DNA of 33,728 nt, from positions 1 through 33,728 of the forward strand of contig CAIYHO010000106.1 of assembly GCA_903925955.1 (NCBI GenBank), read 5' to 3'. Under the pieces are notes generated by a model, which saw nothing but the letters and a program-made list of their open reading frames with translations, was not told the origin of the DNA and ran no database searches. The DNA comes from an uncultured Chloroflexota bacterium (GTDB taxonomy: Bacteria; Chloroflexota; Limnocylindria; Limnocylindrales; CSP1-4). A program made the translations under genes and the position numbers. Shown here one piece after another: positions 25,043 through 32,207 of the stretch; the first letter of the stretch is position 1, and each line of letters opens with the position of its first letter.

Positions 25043-25450
25043 TCAGGCGGGGACGAACTCGTGGTTGTCCCGGTGGATCCCGTCGCAGAGGCCAAAGGCC
25101 GGCGGATCGGTTGGAAGCTCGATGGGGCGCATGATCTCACGCACCTCGCCCCGGCGGCAGAACAGATAGCCCTTCTCGCCCATCCAGCGGCGGACGCAGG
25201 CGGGGTCACCGTGGAACTGGTGGGGGCCCGGATTGATCAGCGCGGTCTCGTCCCAGCCAACGGCAACCTCAGGCGAGACGACATCAAGCAGGTTCACCCG
25301 CCACGGGGTGCCATCGATGATCTCGCGGCAGCCGTCACAGCGGCGGGCAACGTTGTCGCTGACGATGGTTCGGATCGTCACGCCCAGGATCTCCACGTCC
25401 GCGAGGATAGCAGGGGAGGCCACCCGGCGAGAGGCGTGGTCGGGCACCAT
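25043..25450 (-). CDS. Small cysteine-containing hypothetical protein (zinc-finger-like)
   Basis: Up to 135 residues; the ATG at 25450 has no clear ribosome binding site and a GTG about 57 nt further in (VEILGVTIRTIV) is a possible alternative. A knuckle CDGC (RRCDGCREIIDGTPWRVNLL) is followed by HGDPACVRRWM and LFCRRGEVREIM, together a plausible zinc-binding set of cysteines and a histidine. The strand-rich spacing resembles treble-clef or FCS-like fingers but I cannot name a family. It lies 12 nt downstream of the cache-domain lipoprotein gene and is probably transcribed with it. Confidence 0.65.
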   Translation of the reverse strand: MVPDHASRRVASPAILADVEILGVTIRTIVSDNVARRCDGCREIIDGTPWRVNLLDVVSPEVAVGWDETALINPGPHQFHGDPACVRRWMGEKGYLFCRRGEVREIMRPIELPTDPPAFGLCDGIHRDNHEFVPA

Positions 25451-25462
25451 CCAAGGCAGCGG

Positions 25463-25990
25463 CTAGGGCTTGACCGCCGCGGGACCGTAGGTTCCGGAGC
25501 CGAGGAACCAGCCGTCGTCCACCTTGATGACATACCCAAGCTTCGGTTCTTGCGTATTCGCATGCTCGGGGTTGGGCCACGTGTAGTACAGCCAGCCGGA
25601 GCCAGCTGTGGCGAGCCGCACGAGTCCCTCGATGACCATGATGCCGTTTGGGTCTTTCATGTCGATCAGGTTCTTGCCCACCAGCGTCGCGTCGCCGCCG
25701 TGGGCAATCACGGTCCCGGTGAAGTCGTAGGCAAAGATGTAGAGCTGGCCGTGGTGGAAGTCCCCGCCCGGCGCGGTGAAGGTCTGCAGCGCGGTGGCCT
25801 TGCCGTTCGCCTTGGCGTAGGCAACAGCCTTCTCGACGAACAGCTGCACATCGGCCTTGGTGGGGTCAGCAGACGACGCAGGCGAAGGAGTGGCAGCGGC
25901 ACCACAGGCGGCAATCAGCAGCGCCAGCACCAAGCTCATGACAACCAGAACCTGCCGCGGCTTGGTGCGCGATCCATGGCGGACCGACAT
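25463..25990 (-). CDS. Cache-domain lipoprotein
   Basis: 175 residues. A signal peptide ends in a lipobox (ALLIAAC, C29), then a short Ser/Pro linker. Residues ~43-170 match single cache domains: VQLFVEKAVAYAKANGKATA, LYIFAYDFTGTVIAHGGDAT, LVGKNLIDMKDPNGIMVIEG, GWLYYTWPNPE and GYVIKVDDGWFLGSGTY. Such domains bind small ligands, usually as the outer part of sensors. Here there is no attached kinase or methyl-acceptor part, so it is a free extracytoplasmic binding protein with an unknown partner. GAGGAG lies about 8 nt before the ATG. Confidence 0.9.
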   Translation of the reverse strand: MSVRHGSRTKPRQVLVVMSLVLALLIAACGAAATPSPASSADPTKADVQLFVEKAVAYAKANGKATALQTFTAPGGDFHHGQLYIFAYDFTGTVIAHGGDATLVGKNLIDMKDPNGIMVIEGLVRLATAGSGWLYYTWPNPEHANTQEPKLGYVIKVDDGWFLGSGTYGPAAVKP

Positions 25991-26025
25991 GCGGTGTCTC
26001 CTCAGGCCTCACGCACAGCACAAGC

Positions 26026-26102
26026 TGGTACCCCCAACCGGATTCGAACCGGTGATCTCCGCCTTGAAAGGGCGGCGTCCTAGGCCTCTAGACGATGGGG
26101 GC
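26026..26102 (-). tRNA. tRNA-Glu (TTC anticodon)
   Basis: 77 nt including an encoded CCA. The 5' acceptor strand GCCCCCA pairs with TGGGGGT (one G-U). The anticodon stem-loop is CCGCC-CTTTCAA-GGCGG with anticodon TTC, and the T arm contains GGTTCGAATCC. The sequence resembles bacterial tRNA-Glu throughout, including GTCTAGAGGCCTAGGAC in the D arm. Confidence 0.97.
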
Positions 26103-26143
26103 ACGGTGGCCGGGAGGCGGGGCCGAGTGTACCAGCGGCACGG

Positions 26144-26542
26144 TCAGCCGGACTTGGTCCCGCCCCAGATCATGCTCATGATCACAGCGCCTGCCAACAA
26201 CAGCATCGAGGCGGCTGTCGCGAGTCCGGCGGCCAGCGCGGTAAGGACGGCGGCGCCATCGCGGCCCTCGCGGCCCGCGGTGAAGACGGCGCGCAGCCCC
26301 AAGAGACCCCACACCAGCAGCACGAGCCCGCAGATCAGGAACCCGGTGGCCATCAGGGGCACCTGCAGCTGGTCACGCACGACGATGGACCAGAAGAGGA
26401 ACGCCACGCCGCCAGCCAGCGCCAGGGCCAGCGTCACGCGGACGGGAGTGATCCGCAGGGGGCCGATGCGTGGGCCGCGCGGGGCGTCAGACGCGGCACG
26501 GCGCGCCGCCTTGGATCGAGCGGGAGAGGGTGCGCGGCTCAT
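26144..26542 (-). CDS. Small three-pass membrane protein
   Basis: 132 residues. After a basic N-terminus rich in Arg, Ala and Ser (1-34), three hydrophobic segments are visible: VTLALALAGGVAFLFWSIVV, VPLMATGFLICGLVLLVWGL and AAGLATAASMLLLAGAVIMS. I do not recognise the family. Its ATG overlaps the stop of the upstream methyltransferase-like gene by 4 nt, so they form an operon. The tRNA-Glu gene follows. Confidence 0.75.
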   Translation of the reverse strand: MSRAPSPARSKAARRAASDAPRGPRIGPLRITPVRVTLALALAGGVAFLFWSIVVRDQLQVPLMATGFLICGLVLLVWGLLGLRAVFTAGREGRDGAAVLTALAAGLATAASMLLLAGAVIMSMIWGGTKSG

Positions 26543-27177
26543 CGCTCGGGCAGCAAAGCGGGGGCTGCCCCGCCCCGAAGCCGGTGGTAGACCGCCACGT
26601 TCCAGGCCAGTCTCGGCCGCTTCAAGCCGGCGCCAACGGTCTCGCCCCGCTCGCCAAAGGCCTCGGCCAGCAGTTCGCGTGCGCTCTCAAGCGTGTCGAA
26701 GGTCCAGAAGCAGTGGATGACGCGGACGCGGAACCTGCCGCCCCCAAGGAAGGGCCCGTCACGCCGGGTCCACGCGCCGTAGGCGGGTGCACCGGGTTCC
26801 ACCAGCATCGACACGTCGTCGCGCCCGTAGTCGTGCAGGACGAGCAGCCGCCCACCGGGCCGAAGGACGCGGTCCACCTCAGCGAGGTCGGCGCCATTGA
26901 CGCCGTGGAATCCAGTCCACAGCGAGGCCACCACGTCAAGGCTTGCGTCTGGCGCACCGATGCGCAACGGGCCTGCCAAGGCCACGTCCACGACGCTGGC
27001 AGCGCCTGCGGACAGCCGGTCCCGGAGGTCCCCGGGCGGCGTGTCGAGGAGGGCGATATCGCCGCCGGCGAGCTGGCCAAGCTCCTCGAGAACGCGCGGG
27101 ATCTTGCCTTCGATGTCTGCGACTGCGCGCAGCCGATCGGCAAGGGGCGCGGCCAGGGCGAACGGCAGATCAGCCAT
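26539..27177 (-). CDS. SAM-dependent methyltransferase-like protein
   Basis: 212 residues. The central part follows class I methyltransferases: a motif I position (LGQLAGGDIALLDTPP) lacking the full Gly-rich loop, then SLDVVASLWTGF (motif II-like), then EVDRVLRPGGRLLVLHDYG (motif III-like, very typical). The C-terminal half (FRVRVIHCFWTFDTLESARE) may hold the substrate site. Because the glycine loop is degenerate, SAM binding is uncertain. AGGAT lies upstream of the ATG. It begins 6 nt after the GH13 gene stop on the same strand, so it may belong to that transcript. Confidence 0.7.
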   Translation of the reverse strand: MADLPFALAAPLADRLRAVADIEGKIPRVLEELGQLAGGDIALLDTPPGDLRDRLSAGAASVVDVALAGPLRIGAPDASLDVVASLWTGFHGVNGADLAEVDRVLRPGGRLLVLHDYGRDDVSMLVEPGAPAYGAWTRRDGPFLGGGRFRVRVIHCFWTFDTLESARELLAEAFGERGETVGAGLKRPRLAWNVAVYHRLRGGAAPALLPER

Positions 27178-27183
27178 GCCCGT

Positions 27184-28746
27184 TCATCCTGCTGATACCG
27201 CCACCAGACCGGACCGCGCAGGCACCTCAAGCGCCACGTGGCCATCGGCGCCCGGCACCAGCACTGCGCCCGCAGGAACGCCGGGCAGCGCGAGGACCGT
27301 CAGCAGCCGGCCGGCCAGCTCCGGCGCCCAGACGTCCACCCACGCTGGTCCGTCGCCAGCGTTTACGGCCACTAGCGCAGCCCCGGCATCGCCCGCATCG
27401 CGGACAAATGCCATGGCGTCGCCCGCAGAACCGGCCACGCGGAACGTGCCCCGACGCAGCGCGGCCGTTGCGTGGCGGATCGCCAGCGCGGCGCGGGTCC
27501 AGGCCAGCCCGTCGGCGTCCCACGTGGACTCGTCCCACGGGAAGGAGCGGCGGCAATCGGGATCGTGATCGCCCTCCACGCCAACCTCGTTGCCGTAGTA
27601 GATGCACGGCGCTCCGGGCAGCGTGGCCTGGAGCAGCACGGCCAAGCGCCAGGCGCCAGGATCTCGGCCAGCCATGGTCCGGAAGCGCGGGCTGTCGTGG
27701 CTGTCGAGCAGGTTGAGCTGCACCTCGGTGATCGCCCTGTCGTATAAGCCCATCAGCCGCTCAAGCTCTCCGCCAAAGGCGGCGCCGTCACGCCGGTGCG
27801 TCCTGCTGCCGTACTCGTGGTGGCTGCGGACAACGTGCTCGTTGAGGTGGCCCTGCGCGGCGTACCCAAGGATCGCCTGCGCCAGCGGGTAGTTCATCAG
27901 CGCGTCAAACCTGGTGCCGGCCAGCCACTCGGGCGCCTCATGCCAGATCTCGCCCACGATGTACGCCTCGGGGTTGACCGCCCGACAGCGCGTCCGGAAC
28001 TCCTCCCAGAAGCCCTCGTCGCGGATCTCGGCCGGGACATCCAGCCGCCAGCCGTCGATGCCAAACTTGAGCCAGTACTCGGCCACACCCATGAGGTACT
28101 CGCGGACCAGCGGGTTGCCGGTGTTGAGTTTGGGCAGCGCGGGCAGGCCCCACCAGGCGCGGTAGCCAAGCCGGTGGAAGGACTCGTCGCCCTTGTCGTC
28201 CCACGTGGGCTGGAACGCCGGGTCCACGGGCCAGTGATCGTTGTCCGTGGGCCAGGGGTACGGGCGGAACGGCCGCTGCCTGGCAAGCGCTGCAGGCACG
28301 TAGTGGAACCACTCGCGATACGGCGAGCCATCGCCGGTCTCCAGCACGTGGTGGAAGGGCCAGAAGCCGCGCCCGGTGTGGTTAAACACGCCGTCCAGCA
28401 CCACCTTGATGCCGCGCGCGTGGGCCGCGTCAAGCAGTTCGCGCAGGGCGTCGTTGCCGCCCAGCAGCGGATCCACCGTCATGTAGTCGTACGTGTGGTA
28501 CCGGTGGTTGGACGCCGACGCGAAGATGGGGCACAGATAGATGGCATTGATGCCCAGATCCGCCAGATACGGCAGATGCTCCACAATCCCCAGCAGGTCC
28601 CCGCCCTTGAACCCGTGATGGGTTGGCGGCGCGCCCCATGGCTCCAGCGGACCCGGCTTGGGGACGCGGGCGGAGATCGCGAAGCGGTCCGGGAAGATCT
28701 GGTAGAAGACGGCGTCGCGGACCCAGCTTGGCGTGTAGATGGACAT
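27184..28746 (-). CDS. Cytoplasmic GH13 alpha-glucan hydrolase (cyclomaltodextrinase/neopullulanase-like)
   Basis: 520 residues with no signal peptide. The barrel starts at once (PSWVRDAVFYQIFPDRFA), so the N-terminal CBM34 domain of classical neopullulanases is absent. Conserved GH13 regions: DGVFNHTG (118-125), DGWRLDVPAEI (nucleophile D236), VGEIWHE (acid/base E266) and LLDSHDSPR (D351), with CIYYGNEVGVEGDHDPDCRR typical of this subgroup. A C-terminal beta domain follows (~430-520). It would hydrolyse imported maltodextrins or cyclodextrins inside the cell, fitting the transporter genes at the right edge. TAGACT lies 6 nt before the ATG. It is divergent from the exported amylase with only 38 bp between. 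Confidence 0.93.
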   Translation of the reverse strand: MSIYTPSWVRDAVFYQIFPDRFAISARVPKPGPLEPWGAPPTHHGFKGGDLLGIVEHLPYLADLGINAIYLCPIFASASNHRYHTYDYMTVDPLLGGNDALRELLDAAHARGIKVVLDGVFNHTGRGFWPFHHVLETGDGSPYREWFHYVPAALARQRPFRPYPWPTDNDHWPVDPAFQPTWDDKGDESFHRLGYRAWWGLPALPKLNTGNPLVREYLMGVAEYWLKFGIDGWRLDVPAEIRDEGFWEEFRTRCRAVNPEAYIVGEIWHEAPEWLAGTRFDALMNYPLAQAILGYAAQGHLNEHVVRSHHEYGSRTHRRDGAAFGGELERLMGLYDRAITEVQLNLLDSHDSPRFRTMAGRDPGAWRLAVLLQATLPGAPCIYYGNEVGVEGDHDPDCRRSFPWDESTWDADGLAWTRAALAIRHATAALRRGTFRVAGSAGDAMAFVRDAGDAGAALVAVNAGDGPAWVDVWAPELAGRLLTVLALPGVPAGAVLVPGADGHVALEVPARSGLVAVSAG

Positions 28747-28784
28747 TCGCAGAGTCTACGTGCGACGCGGTTAGACTGGTGCCG
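28747..28784. promoter_or_regulatory. Compact divergent promoter region between two GH13 genes
   Basis: The same hexamer TAGACT occurs on each strand: minus strand 28758-28753, 6 nt before the ATG at 28746; plus strand 28772-28777, 7 nt before the ATG at 28785. Both transcripts would be leaderless, and each -35 region would lie in or next to the opposite gene's start. A regulator bound here would control both genes. Confidence 0.55.
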
Positions 28785-30518
28785 ATGGATGTACAGCAGC
28801 GCCTTCTCACGTCTCTTGCGGCGGTCCTGATCGCGGCGTCTGGCTGCGGCTCGCAGGCACCGTCCCCGACGGCCCCATTGGCTCCGTCGGCGGCACCTAC
28901 CGCCACTACGGCGGCCTCAGCCACAGCAGCGCCCGGCTCAGCCTGCACAGCCGCAGCCACGCCTGCGTCCAAGGACTGGAACAAAGGGACCTGGTACGAG
29001 GTCTTTGTCCGCAGCTTTGCCGATGGCAACAACGACGGGATCGGCGATCTGCAGGGCCTCACGGCCAAGCTTGACTACCTCAACGACGGCAACCCGGGTA
29101 CCACCACGGACCTCGGCATCACCGGGATCTGGCTGATGCCCGTGTTTGAGTCGCCCAGCTACCACGGCTACGACGTGATCGACTACCGCAAGATCGAGAA
29201 GGACTACGGCACCAACGCGGACTTTGTCACGTTCCTTGCCGCTGCCCACAAGCGCGGCATCAAGGTGATCCTGGATCTTGTGCTGAACCACAGCTCCAAC
29301 CGCAACCCGTGGTTCATCGCCTCCGCCAAGAAAGACCCCAAGTACGCGGACTGGTACACGTGGTCAGACACGAACCCCAGCTACATGGGCCCCGAGAACC
29401 AGGTGGTCTGGCGCGAGAACGGCGGACGCTGGTACTACGGGCTCTTCTCGGAGCAGATGCCAGACCTGAACATCGCCAACCCGGCGGTCACGGCCGAAAT
29501 GGAGTCAATCGCCAAGTACTGGCTGAGCGACGTTGGCGTGGACGGGTTCCGGCTTGATGCCGTGAAGTACCTCATCGATGAGGGCAAGAAGCAGGCCAAC
29601 ACCAAATCCACGATGGACTGGCTGGCGGGCTTCCACAAGGCGGTGCTGGCGGACAACCCGGGGGCGATGCTCGTGGGCGAGGTCTGGGACACCTCCACAA
29701 CGGCCGGCAGCTACGTGCCCGGCGCCATGGACCTGACGTTCAACTTCGGGCTGTCCACGGGCACCAGGCTGGCGCTCCAGAACCAGCGTGTCGCGCCGCT
29801 GAAGACCGGGCTCATGGACACGCTCACCGCGTGGCCGCCGTCGCAGTCCGGCATCTTCCTAGCCAACCACGACCAGAACCGGATCATGGGCGAGCTTGGC
29901 GGTGATGTGGCGGCTGCGAAGCTGGCAGCGTTCCTGCTGTTCAGCGAGCCGGGCGTGCCGTTTATGTACTACGGCGAGGAGATCGGCATGACGGGCCACA
30001 AGCCCGACGAGCAGATCCGCACGCCCATGCAGTGGACCGCCGACGGGCCGGCCGGCGGCTTCTCCCCGGTGACGCCGTGGGAGCCGATGGAGGCCGACTG
30101 GCAGACGGTCAACGTGGCGGCCCAGACAACCGACCCGGCGAGCCTGCTGTCAACCTACCGCGCGCTCGTTCAGCTCCGGGCCGCCGAACCCGCGCTGCAG
30201 GGCGGTGAGACGGCCATCGTGGACGGCGGGGCGGAGCCGGTCATCGGCATCCTGCGGTCGCTGCCGGGACGCACGCTCCTCACCGTGACCAACGTGAGCA
30301 GCACGGACGTGACCGACTACGGGCTCACGCTTGATGGCGGACCGCTCTGCGGCAACGTCAAGGCGACCGTTGTGGCCAGCACGGGCGTGGACGCCGCCAC
30401 GCTGGCCGCTATCGCCAGCCCATTGGTCACGGCCACCGGCGGCCTCAACGCCTACAAGCCCTTCGCCGGGCTGCCGCCGCGCAGTGCTGTCGTCATCGCC
30501 CTGGAGCCGCTGCCGTGA
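28785..30518 (+). CDS. Exported GH13 alpha-amylase-like lipoprotein
   Basis: 577 residues from the ATG at 28785. A signal peptide ends in a lipobox (IAASGC, C21) and is followed by a Thr/Ala/Pro-rich linker to ~60. The GH13 barrel has WYEVFVRSFADGNNDGIGDL, LDLVLNHSS (region I), VDGFRLDAVKYL (nucleophile D258), VGEVWD (acid/base E299) and LANHDQNRI (D363), then MYYGEEIGMTG and a C-terminal beta domain. It would cut alpha-glucans outside the cell, and the products would enter through the Mal-type transporter. The stop overlaps the next gene by 4 nt (GTGA). Confidence 0.94.
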   Translation: MDVQQRLLTSLAAVLIAASGCGSQAPSPTAPLAPSAAPTATTAASATAAPGSACTAAATPASKDWNKGTWYEVFVRSFADGNNDGIGDLQGLTAKLDYLNDGNPGTTTDLGITGIWLMPVFESPSYHGYDVIDYRKIEKDYGTNADFVTFLAAAHKRGIKVILDLVLNHSSNRNPWFIASAKKDPKYADWYTWSDTNPSYMGPENQVVWRENGGRWYYGLFSEQMPDLNIANPAVTAEMESIAKYWLSDVGVDGFRLDAVKYLIDEGKKQANTKSTMDWLAGFHKAVLADNPGAMLVGEVWDTSTTAGSYVPGAMDLTFNFGLSTGTRLALQNQRVAPLKTGLMDTLTAWPPSQSGIFLANHDQNRIMGELGGDVAAAKLAAFLLFSEPGVPFMYYGEEIGMTGHKPDEQIRTPMQWTADGPAGGFSPVTPWEPMEADWQTVNVAAQTTDPASLLSTYRALVQLRAAEPALQGGETAIVDGGAEPVIGILRSLPGRTLLTVTNVSSTDVTDYGLTLDGGPLCGNVKATVVASTGVDAATLAAIASPLVTATGGLNAYKPFAGLPPRSAVVIALEPLP

Positions 30519-30946
30519 CGCTGCGGGACGCGGACAAGCCCCAGCGCCCGCGGCGCCCGCTCCTGCTGGAGTTGGCATCCGCGTTCATGATCGTGAACGG
30601 GCTGCTGAGCACGTCCGCGTCCGCCACCATCGTCATGAAGCTGGGCGAGACGCCGGGCGTCGGGGATCCGGGGGTCCTGCTCCTGATCACGCTTGCCATC
30701 GGCATCAGCACGATCGTGCTGGGCATCCTCATCCGGTATGCCCGCGCCTGGATCGTGGCGCTCAACGTCGCGGCCGTGGCGGGCTTCCTCGAGCTCACCG
30801 CCGGCAGCCAGCCGGGCCTGATCGTGGGCCTGCTGGACGTGTTCGTCGTGTTGGCGCTGCTGATGACCCGGCCCTGGTTCACGTGGTCGCCGGACGGCGC
30901 CGCTGATCAGGACGCGGCCGAAGGCGCCGCAGCCGAAGGCGCGTGA
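30515..30946 (+). CDS. Small four-pass membrane protein
   Basis: 143 residues with a GTG start that overlaps the amylase stop. Hydrophobic segments: LLLELASAFMIVNGLLSTSA, LLLITLAIGISTIVLGILIR, AWIVALNVAAVAGFLELTAG and LIVGLLDVFVVLALLMTRPW. The C-terminus is acidic and Ala/Glu-rich (DQDAAEGAAAEGA). No family is recognised. Translation coupling ties it to the exported amylase; any role in glucan use is inferred. Confidence 0.75.
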   Translation: MTLRDADKPQRPRRPLLLELASAFMIVNGLLSTSASATIVMKLGETPGVGDPGVLLLITLAIGISTIVLGILIRYARAWIVALNVAAVAGFLELTAGSQPGLIVGLLDVFVVLALLMTRPWFTWSPDGAADQDAAEGAAAEGA

Positions 30947-30955
30947 AACCACCCC

Positions 30956-31068
30956 GAATTCACGCCTGACTCAGGCCGCGGGGTGACGCGCAGGGTTCGT
31001 GCCCCCAAGTCGCGGTTCGCCCTTCGAGCTCTGCACCCGGGACGCAATCCTGAGTCACTGGTGAATTC
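30956..31068 (+). repeat. Palindromic repeat family, copy 3 (GAATTC subfamily, 113 bp)
   Basis: The ends are GAATTCACGCCTGACTCAGG and CCTGAGTCACTGGTGAATTC, complementary at 17 of 20 positions. The inner stem is GCGCAGGGTTCG against CGAGCTCTGCAC. By hand alignment it agrees with copy 4 at about 94 of 113 positions with no gaps and in the same orientation. It lies between the convergent membrane-protein and XRE genes. Confidence 0.85.
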
Positions 31069-31097
31069 CGGAGGGGCCACTACCCTGTCCCCGCTCG

Positions 31098-31904
31098 CTA
31101 TGCCCGAAGCAGGCGCGTCGCAGCATCCGCGTAGTCCGCGTAGGCCGGCGGGCGTCGGCGCCCCCCGAGCGTTGTTGCGCCGAGCCAGTCGGCCCGTCGG
31201 CGGGCTGGGTCCGCGGTGCCGAGCACCCAGCCCTGGGGCGGCGGCCGGCTCGGATCTGCCAGCCAGGCCGCGGCAGCGTCAACTGGTCCGGGGAACGCGT
31301 GCCCGATGAGGTCGCGCTGGTCTGCAAGGCGTCGGGCGACGGTTTGCGTGTCAAGGGCGACCACCAACACGGCGACCCGCTGCGGACGCCACCCAAGCTC
31401 TCGAGCAGCCTGCCACGCCTCGCGCACATAGAAGGCGAGCGTTCGCTGCAGGGCCCCAACATCGTCAATCACGGTCTTGGTCTCCTCAACGAGGAGGGTG
31501 CGGTCAGCCTCGCGGAAGCCCAGCAGGTCAATCCAACCCTTCGGCGAATTGAGCCCCAACTGCACCTCCGACGCGGTGTGCCACGCATCGCGCTGCAACC
31601 GCCCAGCCACGTAGCCGTTGAGCCGCGCATGCAACGCCCCGCGCTGGTGGCGCCGATCCTCCAGGTGCCGGCCGTCCAGATCAAGCGTGGCCCGAATGCC
31701 CAGCGCCGCAAGCACGGACGCTAGCGCTCGCAGGTCAAGGTCAGCCCGGGCGGTCTCAATCCTGCAGACCATCGACTGCGACGTGTGGGCCCGGATGGCG
31801 AGTTCCTGCTGCGTCCAGCCGATGAGCTGCCGCGCCTCCTTGACGAGGTCCGCAACCTGCCCCGGCATGCCGAGTTGGCCGAGTTGGATCCTGGTGCCTG
31901 CCAT
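31098..31904 (-). CDS. XRE-family regulator with PD-(D/E)XK-like nuclease domain
   Basis: 268 residues. The helix-turn-helix (~17-75) reads LVKEARQLIGWTQQELAIRA, HTSQSMVCRIETARADLDLR. The C-terminal domain has the restriction-endonuclease-like layout: ASEVQLGLNSPKGWIDLLGF (D126), then RTLLVEETKTVIDDVGALQR (E141-x-K143), and a helix with Q153. This is the pattern of uncharacterised actinobacterial XRE proteins that carry the ELKTE-type motif. Unlike its relative at 3694-4458, the E-x-K is intact. It lies on the strand opposite to the amylase, inside the glucan locus and between two copies of the palindromic repeat. The nuclease assignment is by motif only; the protein might use the fold only for binding. 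Confidence 0.8.
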   Translation of the reverse strand: MAGTRIQLGQLGMPGQVADLVKEARQLIGWTQQELAIRAHTSQSMVCRIETARADLDLRALASVLAALGIRATLDLDGRHLEDRRHQRGALHARLNGYVAGRLQRDAWHTASEVQLGLNSPKGWIDLLGFREADRTLLVEETKTVIDDVGALQRTLAFYVREAWQAARELGWRPQRVAVLVVALDTQTVARRLADQRDLIGHAFPGPVDAAAAWLADPSRPPPQGWVLGTADPARRRADWLGATTLGGRRRPPAYADYADAATRLLRA

Positions 31905-31943
31905 GGGCAGACCCTAGCGAACCGCGCTTATCCCAGCCTTATC
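31905..31943 (-). promoter_or_regulatory. Promoter and two-box operator of the second XRE gene
   Basis: On the minus strand TAGGGT (31916-31911) lies 6 nt before the ATG. Upstream are two exact GATAAG boxes (31932-31927 and 31943-31938), 11 bp apart start to start, the nearer ending 22 bp before the ATG. Box sequence, period and distance are the same as at 4459-4508. Confidence 0.62.
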
Positions 31944-31974
31944 TGGATGGGCCTCTACCGCCGCGCGACGCCGC

Positions 31975-32170
31975 GAATTCGCCCCTGACTCAGCCCGCGA
32001 ATTCACCCATGACTCAGACCACGGCCTGACACGCAGGGCTCGATCCCGCAAGTCGCGGTTCGCCCCGCGAGCTCCGCACCCGGGGCCTGATCCTGAGTCA
32101 CCGGTGAATTCAGGGCATGCCAAACGTCAGCTCCGCACCCGGGGCCTGATCCTGAGTCACCGGTGAATTC
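31975..32170 (+). repeat. Palindromic repeat family, copy 4, with duplicated left and right arms
   Basis: The 113-bp core is 31999-32111 and ends in GAATTC on both sides. A second left arm (GAATTCGCCCCTGACTCAG) precedes it at 31975. A second right arm follows: 42 bp at 32129-32170 are identical to 32070-32111, a 59-bp shift. The unit occupies most of the 303-bp gene-free stretch 31905-32207, between the permease gene and the XRE promoter. Confidence 0.85.
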
Positions 32171-32207
32171 CGGACGTGCTGGACGTCGCGTGGCGCCCGC
32201 CGGACGA

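Noticed and set aside
26539-27177. Confident naming as a specific methyltransferase
   Set aside because: Only the LRPGG-type motif is strong and the SAM glycine loop is degenerate, so no substrate or gene name is given.
27796-28830. 344-residue plus-strand ORF opposite the cytoplasmic GH13 gene
   Set aside because: Antisense to a gene with all GH13 motifs; no recognisable features of its own.
31975-32170. GAATTC ends as EcoRI cloning scars
   Set aside because: GAATTC is part of longer conserved complementary arms, occurs at fixed 113-bp spacing in two copies, and is replaced by GACCCA/TGGGTC in the other two.
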